Below, one piece after another: positions 10,397 to 22,255 of a stretch of 64,000 nt of DNA. Origin of the DNA: Lomentospora prolificans (Eukaryota; Ascomycota; Sordariomycetes; Microascales; Microascaceae); assembly GCA_029532625.1 (NCBI GenBank), contig JARFXM010000003.1:2542001-2606000 (forward strand), given 5' to 3'. The position numbers were made by a program, and so were the translations under genes. A model generated the notes under the pieces. It did no database searches, was not told the origin of the DNA, and was given only the letters and a program-made list of their open reading frames with translations. Every line of letters begins with the position of its first letter. The stretch's first letter is position 1.

Positions 10397-11634
10397 TTAC
10401 TCCTCGGCCTCCTCTAGCAGAGCATTCTTCTTCGCCGCCGCCCTCTCCAGCTTGCGCTCGCGAGCAGCCTTGGTCCTGGCACGCTTGGCATCCATCTCCT
10501 CCTGGAGCAGCCTCTCGCGCTGCTTCTCGGCCTTGGCACGGTGGATCTGCAAGTGCAAGTCAGCGGGTCGGTCCTTGTGGCCTTGCCGTCGTTAGTGAAA
10601 CGGTCGGGATTAGACTTACGTGCTCAACGAGGGCACGCTTGTGCTTGAAGGTGTTACCCTTGCTGAGATGGTAGAGCTCGTGGTAGAGGTGCTTGTCAAT
10701 CTTGCCGCTGGCACGGTACTTGACGAGGAGACGGCGAAGGACACGCTGGCGGCGCATCCAGAGAACCTCACTAAGTGTATTGTTAGCACCGAGTAAATTG
10801 GCAACCCACCCCTTCACGGGGCCGATATTTCTAGGTTTCAAGAAAGTCCACGGGATCCAAGCCCACGGTATCTGACATGAAGACAGCCGAGCCCAGCGCT
10901 CCGATCCGTGTGCTTTCAGGCCCAGGCGTTCCGGTGGTTCTTTTTTCCTGGATGAGAGTGTATATGAGTCGGGAAAGGTAAGACGTACGTAGGCATACGG
11001 GCGTTGGCGGTACCCTTGCGCTTACCGAAACCTCGGTGGCGGCCATCCCTGCGGGCAAGGTTGAGCTCGCGGGCACGGGAGCGGGAGTGCATCGTGACGG
11101 GCTTGCGGATGATGAGACCATCAGCGATGAGCTTTCGGATCGTCTGGCGAGAGTTGGCATTGCTGATCTCGTTGACTTCGTTGGGGTCGAGCCAGATCTT
11201 GTTCTGGCCGCAGCCGATGACCGACGCGGCCAGGCGCTTCTGGGTGAGAAGGTTGGCCCTATATTACGGGACAGAAGCCCCTTAGTTAGCCTCATTGTAA
11301 TGTTGAAAGTGATCGCCCACACTCCCGCCTCCAACCCGCAAAATCCTCCCAACTCCCAAGCCAAATATACCACTTCTATCAGGTAATTGCTCGCAGTGTT
11401 CTCATCGAATCGGTTTGTTTGATTGTGCCATCGATGCTAGGCAGAACACCGTGGACACGGAGTGCAAACTTTTGGACATTTGTCATATCCCAAAGGAATT
11501 TGCCCGCCCACAGCCGCCTTGCCATCCAACTTGGTCATTCCGCCCATCGCTTGCCGATTGTATGCTGACCGGGAAGTAGGAGGCAGGCCAGCGAAACTAA
11601 GACATATCCACAAACAAAGGGGGTTCTCTTACAT
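10397..11634 (-). CDS. RPL19: 60S ribosomal protein eL19
   Basis: Large-subunit ribosomal protein eL19, 190 aa, the normal family length. Four exons: 11634-11633 (only the bases AT), 11258-10989, 10770-10620 and 10546-10397. The introns are 374, 218 and 73 bp. The start codon itself is split: AT precedes a GTAAGA donor and the G follows the TATAG acceptor, giving MANLLTQKRLAASVIGCG. Later family blocks are NEISNANSRQTIRKLIADG, RHRGFGKRKGTANARMPT, WMRRQRVLRRLLVKYRASG and the Lys/Arg/Glu-rich C-terminal helix. A long first intron at or near the ATG is common in fungal ribosomal-protein genes. The family call is certain. The split start depends on the donor at 11632, which is the only model that gives the conserved N-terminus. 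Confidence 0.95.
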
Positions 11635-12225
11635 CTTGAACGATTATATTCGGCGATGGTCGATTATCGGTTGGGTGATGGGAGATGGGTTGGAAATCTC
11701 GGGATGGGGAGATTTTTTCTAGTCGTGACTGTGGTCGAGATTCGCTCCCCTCAGGGTAGGTTTCCAACTTGTGGGCACCAAAAGACTAGCCCTGATTGGG
11801 AAAAGTAGGCGAGGGCTGCTGACGAGATCAAGGCGGGGCAAAAAGTTTCCGCAAAGGTTGTCACGTGACTGTGACGTTCACATCAAACCTTGGTGCATTG
11901 GTTCAAATTTTCCTCGTCCGCCCTCAGGCGCGCCTGATACCACTGATCGATGATGGATAATTGAACAGAGATTGGTCGTTATCCGCACTGTAATCCAATC
12001 CGCACATCACCTCTGTCAGTGCTCTCCACCTTGCCTAACACTATATTGAGCCAGAGCTCAATTTGGTGCATGCTTGTTACAGCCGACTTATTTACTCTCA
12101 AATCCGAGTCGCTGGGTAACGCCCTCAGAGCGACTTTTGAACAAGACATTTATGGGTATTGGGATTTTCTACTTGAGGTGCCGTAATTGACATACGAAGT
12201 ATACATACATTCAAGAGCTCTCACT
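11635..12225. other. Intergenic: eL19 promoter and GCN1 3' flank
   Basis: 591 bp between the eL19 start and the GCN1 stop, both minus-strand. It should contain the eL19 promoter. No other feature was recognised. Confidence 0.6.
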
Positions 12226-15200
12226 CTAACTGTCAAAGACGCCCTCGCCAACGTCAACTCGCCCAACACTCCAGATCTCCTTCTCATCCTCCACCTCATC
12301 ATTTGATAGACCGAGGCCTCCCTGGCCGCCTTCCGCTTCTCCTCGCTCCCTAGCCTGCGCTCCAAGCCTCAGAGTAACGCGCTTAAAGTAGTCTTGCATG
12401 CTGCGTTTGGTGTTCGGCGCAAGTTGCTCGCCTGGACCAGCCATGAATTTGTCAAAGATCCTGCTCTCCTCGTCGACGACGCTGAACATGGCCACAAAAG
12501 CTGCCTCAGCTGACAACTTGACAGGGATTACAGTATCTCGAACGCTAGCAAAGACTGGTGGCGCAAGCAAAGGCATGTGTGGCCGGATTATATCAATGTT
12601 GACCCTGCTCAGCGTCCGGACAAGCACAAGTGAAAGGCGTCGAGAATCACTAGGATTGCCAGGAGGAATTATCTCCGCCAGGGTATCAAATATCTCCTTC
12701 GTAGTCTCAAAGGGCTTGGGCGAACCATGCAACAGGTATTTACCAGCTGCAAGCACACAGTTTTCGGCAATAAAATTCTGTTCGGTAGTTAGCCGCGTTC
12801 CCAGTAGGGATTTTGGTCTACACAATAAGAGACGTTCGCACTTACACTCTTGTTCTTCATGCCGCGACACAAAAGTTCGGGCAGGTCCTCAGCCATTGGT
12901 CCGTGCAGCAAGACGTCCGGTGACTCGAGTAGGACAGCGTTGAGCCCAAGAACTGATGAGTTAGTAAAGCTGCCGGTCATCACTCTATTCTTGATCAAAG
13001 CGTTGGCGGCGTCCTCCGGAACATTCTTAATTAGCGCTCCGAGGAGTTTCGCGTTGGTGATAGTCATGGCATCGTCTCTCTCATCAGTTTCCATGTCGAT
13101 GAGAGATAGGACGGCAGTTCTAGAGGTCTCGCCCATGTTGGCGCCAGCTTTGCTGATGACTTCATAAAGAGCCTTCAACATTGCAGTCTTCACTCCGGGG
13201 TCTGAGGTCTTACACCCAGTTACCAATTCGGCAATAAGGGGGTCAATACGTGGTGTGTACTTGATCAAAGTACCCAAAGCCTTGGCTGCACGGGATCGCA
13301 GCGCCTCGCTCGATGGGTCTGCCAGGGATTTCGCAAATGTCCTCTGAAGCTGGGGTAGAAATGGTTTCAGAGCCAGGGGTATCTTCTCGAGAAGGTTGTT
13401 CAAGGCCAACAGGACGGCCTCCTTTACGTCGGTCGATCGCTCAGATACTACACGAATAAGCGGACCAGTGATCTGAGTAACAAAAGGCTTGAGCGACGTC
13501 TCGCTTGTTCGATCGATAATATCTGATAGACCTAAAGCGGACTGAGTCCGTTGGTCGGACGTGCCGTACATGAGACCTTGCAGGAAAATTGGAAGAATAG
13601 CATTGATGCCCTTGGGAAGCTCGAAACCGCGTAGGTTTGCTCCAGGTACGCCAACAAGCTGAAGCGTACCGCGAGTGGAGGGCGCGAGGTTTTCCATCTC
13701 TTCCTTCTTGAGTTTCTTCGTAAATTGACTGAGAGATGTCCAGGCCGCCTTAACGACATCGAGGTCTCCATCATCGAACGCGCTGAGAAGTGCTCGGATG
13801 ATGTCTTGGTTGTATCTGGAGTAATCGATCTCCGAAACTTCAAAGAATCGGCCCAAATGGTAGGCCGCAGCCGATCGACGACGATGATCTTCATGTTTGA
13901 GTAACTGGAGCATGACGTTCATGACGGTGTGTAGACCCTCGTTCTCGTCGATCGACAAGAGGACTGTGTCGAAAGACTCGTCAAGCTCCTGTTTGAGGCC
14001 CTCATCTTCGCAGGTTACAATATTGTCCAATAGCGAATTGATAATATGTGGCATGCGACGGTTCATCGCAGGACCAGCCACGCGCGAGAGCGAACCCAGT
14101 GCCTTGGCATTGAAAGCGGAAATTGGGGGTGTGATAAGAGTTGGGATGAGGTTCGGGAGGATGATATTTGAGCGCGTGGTCTCCGTGAGTAAAGTTAGGA
14201 GAGCCGACAATGCATTGTCTGCGGCTTCCTCAGACCGGAGAAGACTAAGGAGGTAAGGAAGTACTTGGTCAACGGCGCGCTTGCCAATAACTTGTTGTAG
14301 AGAATCAAAAGCTTCAGCGGCCGCCTCACGCACTTCATCGTCAGAATCAGTGAGGGCGGTTCGAACAACAGAGACGAGAGTCTTCTCGTGATCTTCGAGG
14401 GCCTCTTCGGTAGCTGACGAGATAAGTTCCTTGAGCGCAAGGCAAATACCTTGCTTGGCATCAACATCGGTGGTCTGCAGACCTTCTTCGAGGGTCGGTA
14501 GGACGGTGGACAGAACACTATCTCCAGCACGGCGAATGAGCTCTCCGAAGGCATTGCTTGCGATAACCTTGTGTTCCATGTTTGAGCTGCCCAGACGGCG
14601 AATGAGGAGTTGTGTGAGAGTAGGAACTAACTCCTTAAGAGTTCGAGGGCTAGGAACCAGCACCTTCCATACGGAGATGGCTGCCGCTCTAACAATACCT
14701 GCGGTATCGCACCTACAGACGTAGAGAGCAGAAAGAATCTTGTTGCGCTTCTCCACACCGAGAACTTCTTTGAGGGACGTGCCCGCCTCTCTAGCCTTCT
14801 CCATGAGAGATTCTTCATTTTCGCCTTCACCCTCAGCTTCCTCTGCGTCCTTTGCGCTGAGACCCGTCAAGTTGAACAAGAGATCACCTACTAGCTCTAC
14901 GGAGCTCAACCTGATGCGGTAGCTATCATCAGCCAGACCACGCTCGAGCTCTGGTAGAAGTAAATCAACGGCCTTCATTGCGAAATTCTTAACCAGCAGT
15001 CGACCAGCCCGAAGTGATGTCTCACGAATAGATTCGACGTCATCTGCAAGGCCAGCAAGAATAGGAGGGATAATCCTTCCAAGGTAATTGGCGAAACTGT
15101 TCCCAAAGCATACAGGAAGGAAGATGAAGAGTGACATGAAGCCTTCTCGTACCGCTGCTTTGGAGGACTCAACATTCTGAAGGATAGTTGGCAGAGTCTC

Positions 15201-18200
15201 CTCCAACCGCGTGGTGCCGAGGCCAGCGAGGACCTCGCTGAGAGCTTGTGCGGAACCGAGGCGATCACCCGCACCAGTATCTGACTTGAGCGTCTGCATA
15301 AGGCCAGGGATGAGATCCGGAAGTGCGTCTTCTCCAAGCTTCTCCACCAAGGAACCAAGAGCTCTAGAGGCGGTAGCGCGCGTAGTTGGAACTGGATCCA
15401 CAGCGGCAGCTTTAAGTCCTGCAACGAGGACGGGGAGGTGAATAATAAGGTCCCTGCGCTCAGTGAGATGCGCCAGACTACCAATGACCTGTGCAGCCTT
15501 TCGCTTCGTGCCTGATCGACTGGCCAGACCACGCTGAAGGATACGTGTGACCAAAGCCAACGACGGCGCATCAAGATAGTGGACGAAGTGCACTTTGATG
15601 AGGGAATCCAGCGCATCGTCGGTGTATTTGGTGGGGTCGCTAAGTGCCTTAAGGAGGATATCGACAATGCCCTGCACTTCGGGATTGGTAATAACCTCGC
15701 CGAATCGCTTCAACGATTTGTTCGCAGCTGCCCGGACTTCCTTGTGGCTATCGTTCAAAACTGCTGTCAAGGGTGGAATGATCTCCGGCAGGCTCATCGA
15801 CAACTGTTGCGGATCGAGGTAAGCCATAGCGCCTAACAGATCACAGGCCCCTCTCTTGCTGCGCCACTGCTGGTCGTCGAGTCCAGAGAGAAGTGTTGGA
15901 AGAATCTTCTTCACACCATACGAACTTAATTTGGCGAAGCACGCCTTGGCTGCTTCCAAGGCAGCATCGCGAACATTCGGGTTGCCATCGGCAAACCCGG
16001 TCAGTAGCTGAGGGACGATTTCGATGACGTAGGGTTCGAATACCCTACCAAGGATAACGGACAATAGCTCGTAAGAAAGTAGGGCGGATTCTCTCTCACT
16101 AGCCTCCTTCTTGTTCTCCATCGCCCCCTTCAGCGTACTCATCACTCGGTATTCCCTGAGCGAGCCGATTCCCTTGCCCTTGACCAGGCCAGCCAAGCCA
16201 TAAGCGGCACCGCGCTGGACGGCATATTGCTTAGCGGACAGTAAAGTCTCCATGATCTCTGCGAAGTAGCGGGACGACTTCTGTCCATAGACCACCACTA
16301 GCGGGGGAAGGCACTCTGCAATGGCGTACTGAACAGTCTCAGATGGCGTGCTGAGGGTCGCGATCAGCCTGTCGATTACCACTGGCAGCTTGGAATCAGT
16401 TGGCTTAAGGTGACGAGCGAGTGCACCATACATGATGACGACTGCTTCGTTGACACGGTCAGACGCCTGGGAATTCTTGTCCGGTCCTTCGAGTGTTTTT
16501 TCAAAGGCCTTCATCAGTCTATCCACTACACCCTTGCCGTGGATATTAATAATTTCAATGGCAGCCTCGAGCATTTCAGATCGAACAGAGGCGTTCTTGT
16601 CTCCAAGGGGCCCCTGCTCAATGAGGAACCCGAAGAGAGGGTCGAGCTGCGCCTTCGTAAGGTGAGGTGCGAGTTCTTTTAGCGCTCTAGCAATACCGTG
16701 TCGGGCTTCCCAAGGGTCGGAAAGATCCATCTTCTTGGGCATGCCGTATTCGTCGAGCTGCTGAACCTTCGGTTTCGCAAGCTGTACGTAAGCGGCTTCA
16801 AGTTTTTCAATAACTTTGTCTAATGTGGAAACATGAGCACTAACAGCCTCTGCGAGAGACCTTGCTGCGGACCTGCGTAACTGATCGTCTTTGCTTTCGA
16901 GATAAGGAAGCATTTTGAAAGGAACTTCAGCTGAGACGCGGAACCCGCTCTCCTCCCATATCTCCTGTCCGAGGCTACGGTTTTCAGCTTCATCGTCGTG
17001 AGCCGCAAGCCATATCTCACTGGAGAAGCCAAGCTCGCTCATATCAACCTCGGAGCTTATTGACTGCAAGACAGCGGTTCTGACAGAGCCTTGCGGGACG
17101 ATGGCTCCCTTTGCCAGGACACCTATCTCATCTGCAGTCATTGTTGGAGCTACGCACCGGCAAATATCGGCGAAGCAGTCTTTGACAATCTTATAGTGCT
17201 GGGAGTAGCGTTGCATCGACTCGATGAGAGTCTCCAAAATGCCAGACCTTGGAACGGCCTCTTCGGCGCACACATCTGAATGGAAGGCCAAAACCTCCAC
17301 TGCGAGGACGATCTGGGCATCTCGGTCATCTTCGGCCTTGCCAACCCCTCCGGTATGGAGAACATTGAGCAGGAGGGGTACCATGTAGATGAATGAGACC
17401 GGATCGAAGGGCCGTTGTTCCCCTGCGAATCGCAAACGATACAGGACCCTAGTCATAAGATCTTCAAGGGGCTCTTGTGTGAGCTCCTCTGGTATTGACG
17501 ATACCCCTTTAGCACGCAGGGTGGCGGCGCCGATAGAAACGCGAGTAGGTCCCAAGCGGTTATTGACTCGGTCAGAGCAAGCGATGAATGTTGTAGGAGC
17601 GGAATCTCCGGTAATCAAACAAGCCCCGGCATCAATGACTGCAAGGAGACGTCTCAATGCAGGCTCGATCCACATGATGTCCTCTGTGGGAGGGCCCTTT
17701 GCAAGGCTCTGGATCATGCCGATACCTCGATCAAGCTTTGCAACCGTAGCACGAACGGATTGCCGAATTCCGGCTTCCTTCTTTAACTGAGCATTCACCT
17801 TCGCAGTTTCATCAGCAGTCAGCTTCTTCTGCTGGCCCTTCTTTTCTGCTAGTTGTGACCTCAGTTCCTCTTCCCACTTCATAATATCGTAATCTTTCGC
17901 ATTCTTATCAGGTACGACTTTCTTCTTGTTCGCAAGGACGTCGATAAAGGTAGTCCCTTCTGGTGTTTTATAGATTGCGGCTTCAACTGGGCCAATCTTC
18001 TCCAGCAGGGAGGGATCAAGGTCATCCTCGATGAGAGAAACTATGCGGGGCGTCATCGTCGCTGGCGATACAAATGCCAGCTCCGCAGCTGCGTTGTAAG
18101 CGGCATCCTTGACTTTAGAAACCTAAACGTCTATCATTAGATAATGCATGCATCGACGCGTGAATAGGGCGGAACTGTCCTCACCTGTTGATCAGCAGAG

Positions 18201-20531
18201 GCTGCCGTTGTAATGTGGCTAATGAGCAGGTCTTCGTATTTCCTAGCCAGCTCGCCAGGATCCTTTTCAGCTTTGAGACAGAGGTCTATCCATCCTGAGC
18301 CCCCAACAAGCTCAGCGCGGCCTAGAACGACCAGGCTGCAGAGCTGCTCATCCAACCCCTTGAGGAGGGAATCTTGTACCTGCCCATCAGTAGTTTTGGA
18401 ACTGAGGCAAATGCTCCTGAGTGCTGGATACAGAGCATCGTTCTCAGATTTGCAAATGAGCGCGGGGCTTTCTTTATCGGCGAGTTCAACGGACTTTATC
18501 CAACTCCACATGCCGTTAATTAGAAGTTTTGAAATCGCTTCTGGCTCACGTAAATACGCCGCGGACACGCGGCTCCTCGCCTCCCGAACAACTGTAGCAC
18601 TAAGTGTGGAGGAGCATGAGAGAAATATTAGGGCTTCTGCCCAGGCTACGGCTGCATCCGCGGTCATGTCTTGGCGAGCCTTCGGGGGTACGGATAGAAG
18701 AGCCCGGCATAACCAGATGAGCTCTTCATCGATGGTTAACTTGCTATAAAGGCGGGGATTCAGGAGGAAGGATGGCTTAGGCTCAAGTGAGAGACACTGC
18801 TTCGAGATGGACACTTTAGAGACGGCAGACTTGATAGTATTGCTGTTCAGCTTGGCCTCTAAAGTAGGAACGAGGGCAGCCAGGACATAGCCGCTGATGA
18901 TAAGACCGCTCTGGGAGGTTGCGAGAGGATTAGACACGACCTCATTATAAGAATCGAGAAGCTTAGGCACAGTTGCCTCAGCGAAGGGTGTAATCGCCTG
19001 CGCCAACTTGCCATCATTCAGGCATATTGCCAGGATCTCGGCGGTCTTGAGAATCCAGATTCTTCGCATAGGTATTTTCTTTTCGGCTAGTCCCTTGGTA
19101 AAAGCATCCACCACAGATTTGGGGATCTCGAAAGAAAGTTGAACACAGCAGCATACAAGCGTTGAGGATTCCGCCTGTAAGCACTGATCATTGCCCTCCT
19201 TTGGTGCAACAGTAGCAAGAGCAGAGGCAACCTGCGCAGCCTTTGAGTCTGAGAAGGCGGCTTTCTCCAACAATTGAGCATGTAGGAGCCTCTGATCGAT
19301 GGAGGCGAGTTTTCCAGATTTAAGTGGGTTGAGGATTTCGTCAATGGCAGTATCGAGAGAGGGGGATGCTGTGGTTCGGGAAGAAATCGCGCTAAAGGAG
19401 GCAAGCACTCCTGCCCTGATGGTGGCATTGGAAGATTTTGTGCTCGAAACAATTGGCTTGAGAAGATTCTTGGCCAGGACATCGGTGAGATCGAAAGTCC
19501 GGGGCAATGACTCGACGAGTGGGACGAGCACATCACTAAGGACGACTTCAGGGGCCCGAAGGAGACCCTTTTCTAGAGCAGGGACGATTTCAGTCCGGAA
19601 CTCGTCGAGAGAGACGAAATCTGAAAAGAAATCCACAAAGGCTCCGGAAATATGCTTCGGGACAGGTGTTCGAGAGTTAATGACCTCCCGAGAATAGAAG
19701 GTGAAGTATTGGTCCTTGACCTTGTTCAGGACGGGCTTGGCCGCCGGCATGCGCGAAGATACACCAGCGATGATACCCAGAAAAGGAGCATAGCGCGCTG
19801 TCGGTTGGCCTGCCTTTGCAGCCAATTGGGATACCGCATTCGTCAGGGCTTGTTCACTGGCCGAGCCATCCAGTGAACATAGCTTTCGGAGGCTTCGTCG
19901 AGTGATGACCGTAGCCGAATGGGAAACACCGGGCTTAGCAGAGGAACCAAGGCACCTTTCTAGTACTAAAGCATGGCCTTGAATAATCTGGGCACCAAAC
20001 CGCTTCCATTGGGCGGTATTAGAGAGGTGTAGTGTGAGGAGGCTACACCACTCGACAAGCACAAAGGCAATGGTAGGTGCGATGCCGGGCCTTTGACATT
20101 CTTGCGAAACGGCCGTGATGAAAGGGGCGAACAGATCGGGGTCAGGGCTGTTTTCTATGATTGCCACCAGGCATGCTTGAACGGCTCTCCTCGATTGGCG
20201 ACCATGGTAGGCTTCATGGGTCCAAAAGAGGACCTTGAGAAGAGAAGCGATTGTCGCAGAAGGAAGCTCTATCACGGACATGACCCGTTAACATTTCGCT
20301 ATCACATAGTTGCTATACAGTCTAGCCTCTCCAGTGACGACTACGAGCCAGCTAGGCCGAGGTCGACCCTGATATGGGTGTATGCAACATAGGTATCGTA
20401 CCTTTCTGCACAATCTTCTCATTGATCGTTTTGAGCTGAGCTTGACGCGCCGAAGTCGACGAAGACATCAATGCAACCTTGGCGGCGGGAAAGTTGAAGG
20501 CCTCAGGCCCGTCCGTCGGTGGTTCGGCCAT
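12226..20531 (-). CDS. GCN1: GCN1, eIF2alpha-kinase (GCN2) activator
   Basis: Giant HEAT-repeat protein that binds translating or collided ribosomes and passes the uncharged-tRNA signal to the kinase GCN2, starting general amino-acid (cross-pathway) control. Four exons: 20531-20402, 20268-18185, 18122-12846 and 12777-12226, giving 2680 aa, close to the family's usual length. The introns are 133, 62 and 68 bp with standard signals. The 43-residue first exon carries the start (MAEPPTDGPEAFNFPAAKV). HEAT repeats fill nearly the whole chain. The eEF3-like section is around residues 1300-1750 (for example LLSGLDDQQWRSKRGACDLL, SLIKVHFVHYLDAPS). The GCN2-binding part should lie about 2050-2400 by comparison with yeast. 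The last exon encodes a Gly/Glu-rich acidic tail. The reading frame is intact. Confidence 0.95.
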
Positions 20532-22255
20532 GGCTTGAGCTGCTTCCTTGGGGGTGTGCCCGTGTCGGTTGAGGAGGATCGAAGAGGCTGAACAGTTCGA
20601 AGGGGGGAAGTAATGGTTCGCTTAGGCGGGGTCGGATCCAAGCATCGGGGGCAAGACCTGAAGGCAAGTCGCTCGATCAACGAAATACACAGAAGAAAGG
20701 TCGTGGTAGCGTCTAGGAGCCAAGTCCGTTTCTGCGAGGTCCCAGGCGTCCTGCTCTATCCAGGTGTTGCAAGAGGGATTGGACTATTTGAAGACTAGGT
20801 TAAAACGAAGTTCTGAGGACTAATGAAGTACCAAGTACATCAATTTAGGAACCAGTGAATCCTAGGAGTAGGTATAGGCTACACGTAAGACACTCTCTAC
20901 GCAAGTTAGGATTGGGGTGTGCAGAGGAAGAGAAGCTCTACAGCAAGGTAAAGGCCAGCTGCACTACATCGGGAAGAGAGTCTAGACTCACCAAGCTGCC
21001 CACTATATAGAGTGAAAAAAGGGAAGAGAACAAAAGGGGAAAAGTCAAGCTCTAAAGCTAGAGCTAATACGATGAATCAGATATAAAGCTTAGGGTAACT
21101 CACCTCACAAGACACCGGACAAAAAGGTGAGCCTTCCATTACTGGAAATCGGGAAAATAAAATCCAGCAATATGTATAATATCAAAGTTGGAATTTGTGT
21201 GTGGATCTGTGACTAAGAATGAGTAAAAGGAGGGGTATGGCGGGGCTCTGTCCTTGGCGAATCATCCTGTGTTTGGACCTCCACTACAGCTGCCAACAGG
21301 TATGAACATCTCCGAACGTACTGATTAATGTGGGCGTAGACTCATGCTTTCACATTGGGTACAGTGTCTTCGTGCATCGAGTCATCTATACTAGTTGGGG
21401 AAGCGTTGGGGAAGCTCGAACGATGCATAAAACCGGCAAACTGACTCATCTGGGCTGAAATGGATCTGTGGCCAGTGTAGATTAAGTATGTGAATAGATC
21501 CAATAACACCCGTACTGCCGGGGACGGCGCCTCGGGAAGCTTCCATGAAGCTATCTTCAGCTTCTGGACGGGTTCGAGGCAACAAACAATATCCGTAAAT
21601 GTCGTGGACCACAAGAGCATCAAGCATATAAGATTGACGATCAATGGCGCAGAGATAGGTGTACCCACCCAGTATTGTAGCTGGCGTGCAAGCCTCAAGT
21701 GCTCAGGCACGCCATGCTAGGCTCCCCTGGGGGCCAGCCAGCCATGCCTCAATGAAAGCATGGCTGGCTGGCTGTTGATTGGGTTTGACGCCTGCCAGGG
21801 TAGAATAAGGCCACTAAGGCCACTAACCCACTGTTTCCTCCTCAAGTCTCTGGCCAGCTGGCGATCATTTACGGACAGGCGGTTCGTTCATTGCACACAC
21901 AGCACCAAGGCAGTAATTTTTGATCCGTCTCAGTCTTGGACTGAACAGCCCACGAGAATCAAGAAGGAAAGCCGAGACATCCTTGGATTCTCCCCTGTCT
22001 GCCTGTCGAAGACTTCAACCCGCTGGCTCTCCATCGAAAGAACATACATGTTCTTTCGTTTTCCCTCAATACGGTGCTAGATTCCTGGACCATTATCCCA
22101 TCTTCGAGAAGCCAAAAACTTCTCCCCTCGGGGCGCCTAGCCTCAGTCTACCAGCCCACCTTGGTCAAATTTCAACGTCATCAAAACTTGTTGCTTTAAT
22201 CCCCTCGCAGGCTTATACTTGTGCAAAGGAAAGCAAAAGCCAACCCTACCACATC
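20532..22255. other. Divergent intergenic region between GCN1 and the DHX29-like helicase
   Basis: 1.7 kb between divergent start codons. It contains a perfect 15-bp inverted repeat (21733-21772) and, 40 bp further on, two tandem copies of a 10-bp unit (aaggccacta) near 21807-21826. The frame upstream of the helicase ATG stays open to 21920 but its content is not conserved-looking. No other gene was recognised. Confidence 0.55.
21733..21772. repeat. Perfect 15-bp inverted repeat with 10-nt loop
   Basis: The arms gccagccagccatgc (21733-21747) and gcatggctggctggc (21758-21772) are exact reverse complements around a 10-nt spacer. The arms contain repeated CAGC/GCTG units. It could form a hairpin or be a symmetric protein-binding site in the GCN1/helicase promoter region. 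Function unknown. Confidence 0.85.

Noticed and set aside
10831..11373. 180-codon frame on the minus strand overlapping RPL19
   Set aside because: It reads through intron sequence and exon 2 of RPL19 in the wrong frame; the spliced eL19 model explains the region.
21920..22255. N-terminal extension of the DHX29-like helicase by 112 codons
   Set aside because: The upstream frame is open but has no ATG context or conserved content; MAGNKKKKKPAANPARG at 22256 looks like the natural start.
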